Assembly (NCBI GenBank): GCA_963717695.1
Contig: CAVQWR010000004.1
Span: 124,001 to 188,000, forward strand
DNA: 64,000 nt
Direction of reading: 5' to 3'
DNA from: CAIWHR01 sp963717695
GTDB lineage: Bacteria; Pseudomonadota; Gammaproteobacteria; Burkholderiales; Casimicrobiaceae
Position 1 is the first letter of the stretch. Each line of letters begins with the position of its first letter. The position numbers and the translations under genes are program-made. The notes under the pieces were generated by a model, which saw only the letters and a list, made by a program, of their open reading frames with translations, was not told the DNA's origin and did no database searches. Below, piece by piece: positions 48,200 to 56,798 of this stretch.

Positions 48200-49175
48200 C
48201 GTGCGCAGTCTGGGGCGGTTCGTCGCGGCAGCGCTGACGGCGCTGTGCGCGCTGTTTCCGGCAGCAGCGTCCGCCGAGTATCCCGACCGCCCGGTCAAGC
48301 TCGTCGTGCCGTTTCCCGCCGGCGGCGGCGCCGACAATCTCGCGCGGATGATCATGCCGCGCGTCGCGCAGGTGCTCGGCGTGCCGGTGATCATCGAGAA
48401 CAAGCCCGGTGCCGGCGGCAACGTCGGCGCCGAACTGGTCGCGCGCTCCGCCCCCGACGGCTACACGCTGCTCTACGGCACCAACGGCACGCATGCGATC
48501 AACGAAACGCTCTACGGCAACCTGCGCTTCGACCCGGTCGCGGATTTCGCGCCGGTGTCGCGGATGACGCTGATCGGCGCGATGCTGATCGTCAACCCCG
48601 AGCTTCCGGTGAACTCCGTGTCCGAGCTCATCAAGTATGCGAAGGCGCATCCGAACAAGCTCAACTTCGCCTCGGCCGGCAACGGGACGACGTCGCATCT
48701 CGCGGGCGAACTCTTCAAGACGATGGCAGGCATCGACATCGTTCACGTGCCCTATCGCGGGGGCGCCGCCGCCGCGACGGACCTGATGGCGGGCCAGGTG
48801 CAGATGATGATCGACGTGATGCCGAATGCGTATCCGCTCGCCAAGGGAGGCAAGGTGCGCGGACTGGCCGTTTCGACGGCGCGGCGCTTTCCCGGTGCAC
48901 CCGAGTTGCCGACAATCGCAGAATCTGGCGTTCCCGGATTCGACGTCAGCGCGTGGGACGGCATCTTCGCGCCCGCCGGGACGCCGCCTGCCATCGTCGA
49001 CAAGCTGAACGCCGCGATCCGGCAGGCGCTCGACGAGCCGGAGCTCCGCGACCAGCTGATCGCACACGGCGCGGTCGCGGTGCCCGGCACGCCCGACGAC
49101 CTCGCGCGCCACGTCATCGCCGAAAAGGCGAAGTGGGCGAAGATCATTCGCGCCTCTGGCGCGAAGGTCGATTAA
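48180..49175 (+). CDS. Tripartite tricarboxylate transporter substrate-binding protein (TctC/Bug family)
   Basis: This is a 331-residue periplasmic solute receptor. A signal peptide ends AAASAEYPDRPVKLVVPFPAGGGAD, the canonical Bug N-terminus. GKPGAGGNVGAE-like sequence is seen as NKPGAGGNVGAELVA, followed by TLLYGTNGTHAIN and GGAAAATDLMAGQVQMM. The membrane partners TctA/TctB are not nearby, which is common for this expanded family in Burkholderiales. A GTG at 48201 is an alternative start that would avoid overlap with the SDR gene. Confidence 0.92.
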   Translation: MSISRASVRSLGRFVAAALTALCALFPAAASAEYPDRPVKLVVPFPAGGGADNLARMIMPRVAQVLGVPVIIENKPGAGGNVGAELVARSAPDGYTLLYGTNGTHAINETLYGNLRFDPVADFAPVSRMTLIGAMLIVNPELPVNSVSELIKYAKAHPNKLNFASAGNGTTSHLAGELFKTMAGIDIVHVPYRGGAAAATDLMAGQVQMMIDVMPNAYPLAKGGKVRGLAVSTARRFPGAPELPTIAESGVPGFDVSAWDGIFAPAGTPPAIVDKLNAAIRQALDEPELRDQLIAHGAVAVPGTPDDLARHVIAEKAKWAKIIRASGAKVD

Positions 49176-49222
49176 CGTCCGAATCCGGCGCGCCGCGCCG
49201 CGCTACAACACGGAGCGCACCA

Positions 49223-50062
49223 ATGAATGCGTCAATACCGCCGCTTCCGGACTGGACACCGGTTGCCGGCTACAAGGACATCCTTTACGCGAAGGCTGCG
49301 GAAGGCATTGCGAAGATCACGATCAATCGTCCGGAGGTGCGCAACGCCTTCCGGCCGGAGACCGTGCACGAGCTCGAGGCCGCATTCGCCGACGCGCGCG
49401 ATGACGCCGACATCGGCGTCGTGATCCTGACGGGCCAGGGTCGCGAGGCCTTCTGCTCCGGTGGCGACCAGCGCGTGCGCGGCGAGGGCGGATACGTCGG
49501 CAAGGACGGCGTGCCGCGCCTCAACGTGCTCGACCTGCAGCGGCAGATCCGCACGCTGCCGAAGCCCGTCGTCGCGATGGTCGCGGGCTACGCGATCGGC
49601 GGCGGCCACGTGCTGCACATGATCTGCGACCTCACCATCGCCGCCGACAATGCGCGCTTCGGCCAGACCGGCCCGAAAGTCGGCAGCTTCGACGGTGGCT
49701 ACGGCGCGTCGTACATGGCGCGCATCGTCGGCCAGAAGAAGGCGCGCGAGATCTGGTTCCTCTGCCGCCAGTACGACGCCGCGCAGGCGCTCGAAATGGG
49801 GCTCGTCAACCGCGTCGTTCCGTACGAGGATCTGGAGGCCGAGACGGTGCAGTGGTGCCGCGAGATGCTCGCGAACAGCCCGATCGCGCTGCGCTGCCTC
49901 AAGGCGGCGCTCAACGCCGACTGCGACGGCCAGGCGGGCCTGCAGGAGCTCGCCGGCAACGCGACGCTGCTCTATTACCTGTCGGCGGAAGGTAAGGAAG
50001 GAAAGAACGCCTACCTCGAGAAGCGGAAGCCCGACTTCCGCAAGTTCCGCCGCCTTCCCTGA
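49223..50062 (+). CDS. menB: 1,4-dihydroxy-2-naphthoyl-CoA synthase-like enoyl-CoA hydratase (MenB)
   Basis: This is a 279-residue crotonase. The MenB-specific segments are FCSGGDQRVRG, VAGYAIGGGHVLHMICDLTIAADNA, FGQTGPKVGSFDGGYGASYMARIVG and the C-terminal EKRKPDFRKF. These distinguish MenB from ordinary enoyl-CoA hydratases and from the related ring hydrolase BadI, which has VDPGYG in place of FDGGYG. The enzyme closes the naphthoquinone ring in menaquinone synthesis. A MenE-like ligase gene follows. The other men genes are not in the window, so the pathway is unproven. Confidence 0.85.
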   Translation: MNASIPPLPDWTPVAGYKDILYAKAAEGIAKITINRPEVRNAFRPETVHELEAAFADARDDADIGVVILTGQGREAFCSGGDQRVRGEGGYVGKDGVPRLNVLDLQRQIRTLPKPVVAMVAGYAIGGGHVLHMICDLTIAADNARFGQTGPKVGSFDGGYGASYMARIVGQKKAREIWFLCRQYDAAQALEMGLVNRVVPYEDLEAETVQWCREMLANSPIALRCLKAALNADCDGQAGLQELAGNATLLYYLSAEGKEGKNAYLEKRKPDFRKFRRLP

Positions 50063-50070
50063 AGCCGAGG

Positions 50071-51606
50071 ATGAGCGCCGCACGGCCGCCCGGAACGCCC
50101 GCGCGAGCAGGGCGAAGCCAAGGCCCGAAGGGCGCGTCTGCGAGCGCGGGCGACGGTCGACCTCAAGCCGCAACGGGTAACGCGCACGCCAGCGGAGACC
50201 GCGCTCGCCCCCTCCTCGAGGAGGGGGGGCGCGAAGCCCGCGCAGCGGGCAAGCCTGGGGGAGGGAACCAACCCGGCGCAGCACTTTCGATCTTCGCCGC
50301 CGCGCGCGAGGCGCCCGGCGCGCCCGCGCTCGACGCAGAGGGCGACGTCCTCACGTTTGCGGAGCTCGCCGCCCGAACGCGCGAGCGCATTGACGAGCTT
50401 GCGCACGCGCATCCGGGGAATCGTCCGGTCCCGCTGACGGGCGCGGCGAACATCGACGCGCTGGTCACGCTGTACGCGCTCCTCGAAATGCAGCGTCCGG
50501 CGCTGCTCCTGCATTCGCGCCTGACCGCGCCGGAGCGCGCGCAACTCGAAGCCGCGGCCGAGCGCGCAGGTTCGCTGCCGCACCCGGGCGCGGCGGCCGT
50601 CATCTTCACGTCGGGCACGACCGGCACGCCGCGTGGCGCGGTGCTCACCCGCGCCGCGCTCGAAGCGTCAGCGGCGGCGAGCGCCGCGAATCTCGGCTGG
50701 CAGCCCGACGACCGCTGGCTGCTCTGCATGCCGATAGCCCACGTCGGAGGTCTTTCGATCGTCACGCGCTGCCTCATCGCCCGCCGCGCCATCGTGTTGA
50801 TGCCCAAGTTCGACGCGCAGCGGTTGCCGGCGACGATTTCCGGGAAACGCGTGACGCTCGCCTCGCTCGTGCCGACCATGCTCGCGCGCGCGCTCGACGC
50901 GAATCCCGGCTGGCGCGCTCCGGCGCATCTGCGCGCGATCCTCGTCGGCGGCGCGGCGGTTCCGGCCGCACTGCTGCGCCGGGCACTTGCGCAGGGCTTT
51001 CCGCTGCTGCCGTCCTACGGGCTCACCGAAAGCTGTGCGCAGATCGTCGCGGCACCCTATGCCGCGCGCCACGATCCATCGGATTTCGGGTCAGGATTGC
51101 CGCTCGACGGCGTCGAACTGCGGATCGCGGACGGCCGCATCGAGATTCGCGGACCGATGCTGATGGCGGGGTACTGGGACGAGCCGGAGCGGGCGCGCGA
51201 CGCGTGGTTCGACACCGGTGACCTCGGCGAAATCGATGCGCGCGGTTTTCTGCACGTGCACGCGCGGCGCACCGATCTCATCGTCACCGGCGGCGAGAAC
51301 GTGTATCCCGCGGAGGTGGAGCGCGCGCTCGAGGCGCTGCCGGGCATTCGCGCCGCGGGCGTGTTCGGCATCGCGAGCGAGGAGTGGGGGCAGGAGGTCG
51401 CGGCAGCGGTTGTCGCGACGCCGGCACCGGCGGACGACGACCTCGCTGCCCGCCTCGCTGCATGCCTCGCCGCGCACAAGCGTCCGCGCTACGTCTGTTA
51501 CGTCGACGAGCTCCCGCACACCGCGGGCGGTAAACTCGACCGCGCGGCACTGGCCGGATTCGCCACGTCGTTGCATCCGCTGCCGCGCGCCGCGCGCATC
51601 GTTTGA
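50071..51606 (+). CDS. menE: o-succinylbenzoate-CoA ligase-like AMP-dependent synthetase (MenE)
   Basis: This is an adenylate-forming ligase. The core starts around residue 73 (IFAAAREAPGAPAL) and has the P-loop IFTSGTTGTPRGAV, YGLTESCAQ, FDTGDLGEID, TGGENVYPAEVE and the catalytic lysine in HTAGGKLDRAAL. The core length of about 435 residues fits MenE rather than longer acyl-CoA synthetases. The first 70 codons are low-complexity Arg/Ala/Gly and coincide with a palindromic repeat-like stretch. The open frame reaches back to an ATG at 50071, nine bases after menB. The true start is uncertain; no ATG lies nearer the core. Confidence 0.83.
   Translation: MSAARPPGTPARAGRSQGPKGASASAGDGRPQAATGNAHASGDRARPLLEEGGREARAAGKPGGGNQPGAALSIFAAAREAPGAPALDAEGDVLTFAELAARTRERIDELAHAHPGNRPVPLTGAANIDALVTLYALLEMQRPALLLHSRLTAPERAQLEAAAERAGSLPHPGAAAVIFTSGTTGTPRGAVLTRAALEASAAASAANLGWQPDDRWLLCMPIAHVGGLSIVTRCLIARRAIVLMPKFDAQRLPATISGKRVTLASLVPTMLARALDANPGWRAPAHLRAILVGGAAVPAALLRRALAQGFPLLPSYGLTESCAQIVAAPYAARHDPSDFGSGLPLDGVELRIADGRIEIRGPMLMAGYWDEPERARDAWFDTGDLGEIDARGFLHVHARRTDLIVTGGENVYPAEVERALEALPGIRAAGVFGIASEEWGQEVAAAVVATPAPADDDLAARLAACLAAHKRPRYVCYVDELPHTAGGKLDRAALAGFATSLHPLPRAARIV
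50080..50280. repeat. GC-rich palindromic repeat-like segment at the menE 5' end
   Basis: This stretch is unlike its coding neighbours. It contains a perfect 20-bp palindrome (CCCCCTCCTC/GAGGAGGGGG, 50208-50227), a second arm pair GCCCGCGCAGCGGGC just after it, and several GCGAGC/GAAGGGC motifs typical of dispersed intergenic repeats. It is open in the menE frame and encodes Arg/Ala/Gly-rich sequence with no family resemblance. Confidence 0.5.
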
Positions 51607-51627
51607 CGGCGCTCTCTTTCCTGCCCG

Positions 51628-52293
51628 TCAGCTCCGCGCGAGCAGGGCCAGAGCAGGCGGAAGCTCCTCCGGCGCCGCGACGATCGCCTCGGCCCCCGCT
51701 GCCTCGAGCTCTTCGCGCGAGCCGTATCCCCACAGCACGCCGACGGCACGCACGCCGTTGGCGTGCGCCGCGCGAATATCGTGCTCGCGATCGCCGATCA
51801 TCGTGCACGCCGCCGCATCGACCCGTTCGCAGCGAAGCAGATGCGCGACGAGCTTCGTCTTGTCGTCACGCGTTCCGGCGAGGTCGGCGCCGTAGACGGC
51901 GCGAAGGCGCGGCGCAAGGCCGAAGTGCGCGACGATGCGCTCGGCGTAGGGCTGCGGCTTCGACGTGCAGAGGATGAGCGTGGTGCCGGCACCGGCGAAC
52001 TGCGCGAGCACCGCCGCGATTCCCGGGTAGACGCCGTTCTCGTGCCAGCCCGTCTCGGCGTAGCGGGCGCGATAGTGCGCGAGCGCGCGCTCGATGTCGC
52101 CCGCGTCGTCGGTGCGAAGCAGGCGCGCGAAGGATTGCCGCAGCGGCGGGCCGACGCAGGAACGCAGCATGGACTCCGGCGGCGGCGGAACTCCCATCGC
52201 GGTCAGCGCATGGCGAATGGAGCGCGCGATGCCGGAGAAATTGTCGGTGAGCGTGCCGTCGAGATCGAGGAGCAGCGTCGCGGCGGCATTCAT
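51628..52293 (-). CDS. HAD family phosphatase (phosphoglycolate phosphatase-like)
   Basis: This is a 221-residue haloacid dehalogenase hydrolase. Motif I is LLDLDGTLTDNFSG, motif II is in LILCTSKPQ, and motif III/IV are in TRDDKTKLVAHLL and MIGDREHDIRAA. The helical cap between motifs I and II, and GVLWGYGSREEL near the end, fit the Gph/PGP-like branch. The ATG at 52293 was chosen because the preceding 20 in-frame codons are unconserved. It may be the last gene of the three-gene reverse unit that starts with the acetyltransferase. Confidence 0.87.
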   Translation of the reverse strand: MNAAATLLLDLDGTLTDNFSGIARSIRHALTAMGVPPPPESMLRSCVGPPLRQSFARLLRTDDAGDIERALAHYRARYAETGWHENGVYPGIAAVLAQFAGAGTTLILCTSKPQPYAERIVAHFGLAPRLRAVYGADLAGTRDDKTKLVAHLLRCERVDAAACTMIGDREHDIRAAHANGVRAVGVLWGYGSREELEAAGAEAIVAAPEELPPALALLARS

Positions 52294-52303
52294 CGGCGGC
52301 GGC

Positions 52304-52702
52304 TCATTCCGCCGGCGCGGGCTTCCAGCGCAGCCGGTAATCGATGATCGCACCGGCCGGGCCCGCTTCCCACGAGAGGCAGAACCGCGTCGACAACGCG
52401 GCGACGTAGACGCCGGAGTCCCCGAGCGAATTCTCCCTCACCACCGGCGCGAGCGTCGCTGGGCCTTCGCGATACGAGATGTCGAACTTCACCGATTGAC
52501 TGCTGCTGTAGAGATAATCGAGGCGGTCGCCGACGCGGAGGTTCACGCATTCGCCGAGGCTCTGAAACGGCGCGAGTCGCTCGCCGCTGATCGCACGCGG
52601 CTCGTCCGGCACGAGCGCGGGACGCGTGCAGCCGGCGACGAGCGCCAAAGTCCACATCGCGGCGCGCGCTCGCAAGGCCGTGTCCGCGCCGCCTGCGGTC
52701 AT
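52304..52702 (-). CDS. Small lipoprotein of unknown function
   Basis: This is a 132-residue protein whose signal ends at a lipobox (LALVAGCTRP). The mature domain (ERLAPFQSLGECVNLRVGDRLDYLYSSSQSVKFDISYREG...CLSWEAGPAGAIIDYRLRWKP) looks like a small all-beta sandwich with two cysteines. I do not recognise the family. Its ATG overlaps the upstream acetyltransferase stop by four bases (ATGA). Confidence 0.7.
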   Translation of the reverse strand: MTAGGADTALRARAAMWTLALVAGCTRPALVPDEPRAISGERLAPFQSLGECVNLRVGDRLDYLYSSSQSVKFDISYREGPATLAPVVRENSLGDSGVYVAALSTRFCLSWEAGPAGAIIDYRLRWKPAPAE

Positions 52703-53298
52703 CGCGCCTTCCGGCGCTGCGCGCGCCAATCCTCGGCGAGCATCGCGAACCGGAGGTGATCGCGCCAGCGGCCGGCGATCTTCACGTAACGCCGCGAATA
52801 GCCTTCGCGGACGAATCCCGCCCCGCGCACGAAGGCGAGCGAGCGCCGGTTGTCGGGCTGGACGTTGACCTCGACGCGATGCAGCCGCAGCGTGCCGAAC
52901 GCGGCGCGCAGCGCGAGCGTCAGCCCCTCGGCCATGTAGCCTTCGCCGGCGAGCGACGCGAACGCGTAGTAGCCGAGATACGCGCTCTGGAAGCTGCCGC
53001 GCACGATCTCGCTGAAATTGAACACGCCGACGAGGGCGTCGTCCGCCTCGCGCAGCACGACGAAACCGGCGTGCGTCGCACGCAGCGGGTCGCGCGCGAC
53101 CGTTGCGGTAAAGCGATCGACGTAGTGGCGAAAGCTTGCCGGCGTCGCCGGTGCCCGCACCCAGCCGGCGTGCAGGCTGCGGCTCGCCCGCGCCGCGGCG
53201 AGGAAGGGCGCGCGGTCGTCGGGGCGCGGCGTGCGCAGATAGACGCGGAATCCCGCGCGCCGCACTTCGATCCCGGAGCGTTTCGTGGACGTAGGCAT
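52699..53298 (-). CDS. GNAT family N-acetyltransferase (RimJ/RimL-like)
   Basis: This is a 199-residue acetyltransferase. YLRTPRPDDRAPFLAA opens it, NFSEIVRGSFQSAYLGYYAFASLAGEGYMAEGL holds the acetyl-CoA loop, and HRVEVNVQPDNRRSLAFVRGAGFVREGY is the classic RimJ/RimL motif B. Members acetylate ribosomal protein N-termini or amino groups of small molecules. The ATG at 53298 was taken, as the upstream codons are unconserved. Confidence 0.88.
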   Translation of the reverse strand: MPTSTKRSGIEVRRAGFRVYLRTPRPDDRAPFLAAARASRSLHAGWVRAPATPASFRHYVDRFTATVARDPLRATHAGFVVLREADDALVGVFNFSEIVRGSFQSAYLGYYAFASLAGEGYMAEGLTLALRAAFGTLRLHRVEVNVQPDNRRSLAFVRGAGFVREGYSRRYVKIAGRWRDHLRFAMLAEDWRAQRRKAR

Positions 53299-53329
53299 AA
53301 TCCGGATTTTACCGATTCGGACAATCGCC

Positions 53330-54088
53330 TTGACGAAGAAATGGGTTGAAGGTCGCGTGGTCGGGAATCGACGCTGGACCGAGCGTCTCGTGTCGCTGCA
53401 GGTCGAGGCGCCCGAAGTCACGTTCACGGCGGGTCAGTTCGGCCGCCTCGCGCTGCCTGCGCCGCCCGGCGCGAAGGAGGAGATGCTCGGCCGGCCCTAC
53501 TCCTTTGTGAACAGCCCGCACACGCAGCCGCACGAGTTCTACTTCATCACGCTGCCGAACGGGCCGTTGTCGCCGCGGCTCGCGGCGCTGGTGCCGGGCG
53601 ATCCCGTGTGGATGCTGCCGCAGGCGAACGGCTTCTTCTCGGTGGAAGAAGTGCCTCCTGCGGACGTGCTGTGGTGCCTGTCGACCGGCACGGGGCTCGG
53701 CCCCTTCCTGTCGATCCTGCGCGGCGAGCTCGCGTGGCAGCGCTTCGCGCGGATCGTGCTGGTCCACGCGGTGCGCTTCGCCGAGGAGCTCACCTATCGC
53801 GACGTGATCGCCGGAATCGGCGCGGCGCATCCCGGCGCGTTCACCGCGGTCGAATTCGTGAGCCGGGAGCTGCACGCGGCGGCGCTTTCCGGGCGCATTC
53901 CGGAGGCGATCGGCGACGGCCGCCTCGAGGCCCGCGCCGGCATCGCGCTCTCGGCCGAGAATTCGCAGGTCATGCTCTGCGGCAACCCGGCGATGGTCGA
54001 CGACACGCAGAAGGTGCTCGAGTCGCGTGGCATGCGCCGGCACCGGCGCCGCGAGCCCGGTCAGATCACCGTCGAAACGTACTGGTGA
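53330..54088 (+). CDS. fpr: Ferredoxin--NADP reductase
   Basis: This is a 252-residue FAD/NADPH reductase that exchanges electrons between NADPH and ferredoxin or flavodoxin. GRPYSFVNSP is the FAD motif, STGTGLGPFLSILR the NADP-ribose loop, and MLCGNPAMVDDTQKVL plus the final VETYW are characteristic of the Azotobacter-type bacterial enzymes. The start appears to be a TTG at 53330 (MTKKWVEG), though a GTG at 53285 is also in frame. It is divergent from the acetyltransferase. Confidence 0.93.
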   Translation: MTKKWVEGRVVGNRRWTERLVSLQVEAPEVTFTAGQFGRLALPAPPGAKEEMLGRPYSFVNSPHTQPHEFYFITLPNGPLSPRLAALVPGDPVWMLPQANGFFSVEEVPPADVLWCLSTGTGLGPFLSILRGELAWQRFARIVLVHAVRFAEELTYRDVIAGIGAAHPGAFTAVEFVSRELHAAALSGRIPEAIGDGRLEARAGIALSAENSQVMLCGNPAMVDDTQKVLESRGMRRHRRREPGQITVETYW

Positions 54089-54135
54089 CGCGCCGCGGGC
54101 CGCGAGGCCGTTGCGGCACGTCGACCGGGCGCCAG

Positions 54136-54645
54136 CTACTTGCCGACGTCGAGCAGCTCGACGTCGAACACGAGGGTCGCGTTGGGCGGGATCACGCCGC
54201 CGGCGCCGCGGGCGCCGTAGCCCATCTGCGGCGGGATCACGAGCGTGCGCGTGCCGCCGACCTTCATGCCGGCAACGCCTTCGTCCCAGCCCTTGATCAC
54301 CTTTCCGCCGCCCAGCGGAAAGCTGAACGGCTCCTTGCGATCGACGGAGCTGTCGAATTTCGCGCCGTGCCCGTTAGGCGCAGCCGGGTCGTAAAGCCAC
54401 CCGGTGTAGTGAACGATGACGGTTTTGCCGGCGACGGCTTCGGCGCCAGTTCCTTGTTTCACATCGATTTTCTTCAGTTCAGTCACATTGGCACCGATTT
54501 TGCTCGAAAGGGAGGGAGGCGTAGCTTGCGCGGGCGCCGGCGCAGGCGGGGTTGCCGTCTGGCCGAATGCGAAGCCGGCGAGCGCAAAAGATAATGCAAT
54601 CCCGGCCGCGGCGGACGCGGGCCTGGCATAACAACGTTGAAACAT
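54136..54645 (-). CDS. FKBP-type peptidyl-prolyl cis-trans isomerase, exported
   Basis: This is a 169-residue proline isomerase. A signal peptide (GIALSFALAGFAFGQ) and a Pro/Ala linker lead into one FKBP domain: VIVHYTGWLYD, KFDSSVDRKEPFSFPLG, VIKGWDEGVAGMKVGG, YGARGAGGVIPPNATLVFDVELLDV. All drug-pocket aromatics are present. The ATG at 54645 has GAGG upstream; the longer frame to 54693 adds nothing conserved. It probably assists periplasmic folding. Confidence 0.93.
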   Translation of the reverse strand: MFQRCYARPASAAAGIALSFALAGFAFGQTATPPAPAPAQATPPSLSSKIGANVTELKKIDVKQGTGAEAVAGKTVIVHYTGWLYDPAAPNGHGAKFDSSVDRKEPFSFPLGGGKVIKGWDEGVAGMKVGGTRTLVIPPQMGYGARGAGGVIPPNATLVFDVELLDVGK

Positions 54646-54764
54646 CAATGAGCCTCTTTTCAGCTGAAATGAAAATTTTGCCTGCGCCGCCAAGGACTTC
54701 GACGGTCGCGCCGGCCGGAGACGTCGTCTGCGACGTCGCGATTGTAGCCGACATCTGCGGCATT

Positions 54765-54793
54765 TTGCGCCGCCTCGGGAATTGGTCTATAAA
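54765..54793 (+). promoter_or_regulatory. Sigma-70 promoter for the PilZ-like gene
   Basis: TTGCGC (54765-54770) and TATAAA (54788-54793) are separated by exactly 17 bases. They lie in the divergent 271-base gap between the FKBP gene and the PilZ-like gene, about 125 bases before the latter's ATG. Confidence 0.55.
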
Positions 54794-54916
54794 GGGCGCT
54801 TCCCTCGGACCTCGGGTGCCCGCCTCGGCATGGCGGCGGGATGCGTCACTCCTTCGTCGCGCGGGCTGCATGGCGCGTGCGGTATTGCTGCGCGCGGCGC
54901 ACTCGATAGGGTGACC

Positions 54917-56611
54917 ATGTTCGGATTCCTGACGCAACAGACCAAGGATCGCCCCGATCCGCTGCTGACGCCGAAGACTGCGTCGGCGTGGTTGCGTCAG
55001 CTGCCGTCGCTCGACGTGATCGGGCGCCAGCAGCACGTGATGCGCGCATTCGACGGAATGCGGCAGTCGAATCGCGGCATCGATTTCAACCGGGTGGCCG
55101 CGCTCGAATTCCTGGACGGCGCGCTCGGCGCCGACCGGCGCCAGCTGATCAAGCAGTACGTCGAGAACGTCGACTCGTCCGCGCGTCTCGCCGAGCGCCT
55201 GTGGCAGGCGCTGCTGGAAATGACCCAGGGCTTCACGAGTGCCTACCAGGCGGCGCTCGCGCACGCGATCGAATCCGACAATCCGCGGTGGAAGCCCGTC
55301 ATTCCGCGCCTCTTCTCGCGGCTCATCCATTATTACGGCACCGACGCGAAGCTCCGCGTATTCCGCTACGAGCGCTGGATCCCCGCGAAGTGGACCGAGC
55401 TGCACCGGCTGTACATGCGCGCCGTCGAGCTCGAGATCGAGCGCGTGCCGGTGACGCACGCGAGCTCGGGCGGCCACTCGTCGCAGTGGACGATCGAGCA
55501 GGAGTACCTGATGGTGCTCCTCATCCATCAGCTCAACACCGGCAATCTCTCGCCCGCGGAGCTCGACTGGGCCACCGCGCAGCTTCGCGCGTGGAGCCGG
55601 AAGCTCGAGCTCGACGCGGTGCCGCGCTCGCTCGAAGGCTTCTTTGTCGACGTCGCCGGCAAGAACGGGCTGGTGCGCCGCACGGGACAGGATTCGGGCT
55701 CGATGCTGCGCTATGTCGACACGACGCCGCTCACCGAGCAGCTCGACCGCGCGATCCAGGCACTTCGCCAGGCCGAGGCGACCGACCAGGGCCCGGCCGC
55801 GCCGATCAACCAGCAGCGGATCGCGACGCTCGACAAGGTGCGTCCCGCGATCATGCCCAATCTCTTCGCGGACATGCGGCGCGACCCGCGCGTCTCGGTA
55901 TCGGTGGTCGCGCGCGTGCGGGTCGGCCTGCCGCGGATCTGCCGCGATCTCGCGGCGAAGGACGAAAAGGACGGCGCCGACGCACCGAACGTCACCGAGC
56001 AGATCGAGGTCTACGCCGTTGCCGACGGCCCGCGCATCAAGCGCCGGATGTTCGACGAGAACGATTCGCTCGCCGCGTCGATCTCGTCATTCAGCGATCC
56101 GATGTGGCAGGTGAAGGACCGCAGCGTCGCCGGGCTCCGCATCGCGGCGTCGGGCGGCATCGGGCAGAGCCTCGCGCTCGGCGCGCTCGTCGCCGTGCGC
56201 CAGTCGGACGTCAGCGACTGGGTGCTGGGCGTCGTGCGCCGCCTCAACAAGGTGTCGAACGACGAGGTCGAGGCCGGCGTGTCGATCATCGCCGAGCGAC
56301 TCGTGCCGGTGGTGCTGCACGGCAAGCGCGAGTCGAAGGAAGATCTCGGCATGATCGTCAACGGCATCGATGTCTCCACGATGGGTGCGCGCTTCGACGG
56401 CCTCTACCTGCCGCCGCCGTCGCGCCCGGACAAGCCGCTCGCGGTGAAGACGCTGATCGTCCCGACGTCCGAATACGTCGAGGGTCGTCGCGTGATTCTC
56501 ACCACCGGCCGCTCGGTATACACCGTTGCGCTGCGCAATCTCGTCGAGCAGCGCGCCGAGTGGAGCTGGGTCGCGATCCAGATCGTCGAGAAGAAGCCGA
56601 AGGAGCTTTGA
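54917..56611 (+). CDS. Large cytosolic protein with PilZ-like C-terminal domain
   Basis: This is a 564-residue soluble protein. The N-terminal 300 residues are helical (VMRAFDGMRQSNRGIDFNRVAALEFLDGALGADRRQLIKQYV, YERWIPAKWTELHRLYMRAVE). The C-terminal part contains RRDPRVSVSVVARVRVGL (RxxxR at 321-325) and DRSVAGLRI (DxSxxG at 401-406), followed by VLGVVRRLNK and AGVSII strands, the order found in c-di-GMP-binding PilZ domains. The 75-residue spacing between the two motifs is longer than usual, so an insertion is implied. C-di-GMP binding is inferred, not shown. The ATG at 54917 follows a GGGTGACC. Confidence 0.7.
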   Translation: MFGFLTQQTKDRPDPLLTPKTASAWLRQLPSLDVIGRQQHVMRAFDGMRQSNRGIDFNRVAALEFLDGALGADRRQLIKQYVENVDSSARLAERLWQALLEMTQGFTSAYQAALAHAIESDNPRWKPVIPRLFSRLIHYYGTDAKLRVFRYERWIPAKWTELHRLYMRAVELEIERVPVTHASSGGHSSQWTIEQEYLMVLLIHQLNTGNLSPAELDWATAQLRAWSRKLELDAVPRSLEGFFVDVAGKNGLVRRTGQDSGSMLRYVDTTPLTEQLDRAIQALRQAEATDQGPAAPINQQRIATLDKVRPAIMPNLFADMRRDPRVSVSVVARVRVGLPRICRDLAAKDEKDGADAPNVTEQIEVYAVADGPRIKRRMFDENDSLAASISSFSDPMWQVKDRSVAGLRIAASGGIGQSLALGALVAVRQSDVSDWVLGVVRRLNKVSNDEVEAGVSIIAERLVPVVLHGKRESKEDLGMIVNGIDVSTMGARFDGLYLPPPSRPDKPLAVKTLIVPTSEYVEGRRVILTTGRSVYTVALRNLVEQRAEWSWVAIQIVEKKPKEL

Positions 56612-56798
56612 CGCTCCGCGCGCGTCGCGCAGGCGGGCCGTTCGGTGCGCGTGTCGCCACACGCGGTGGAGGGTCTCTGCGGGTTGCGCGCATGCCTCAG
56701 GGCGGACCGGCACCGCCAGGCATTTGCGGGTCGTTGCCCGGCGGACGCTTATGCTCTAATCTTCCCGTTCCCCGTCCGTTCCCGCAAAGGCGGTGAAA

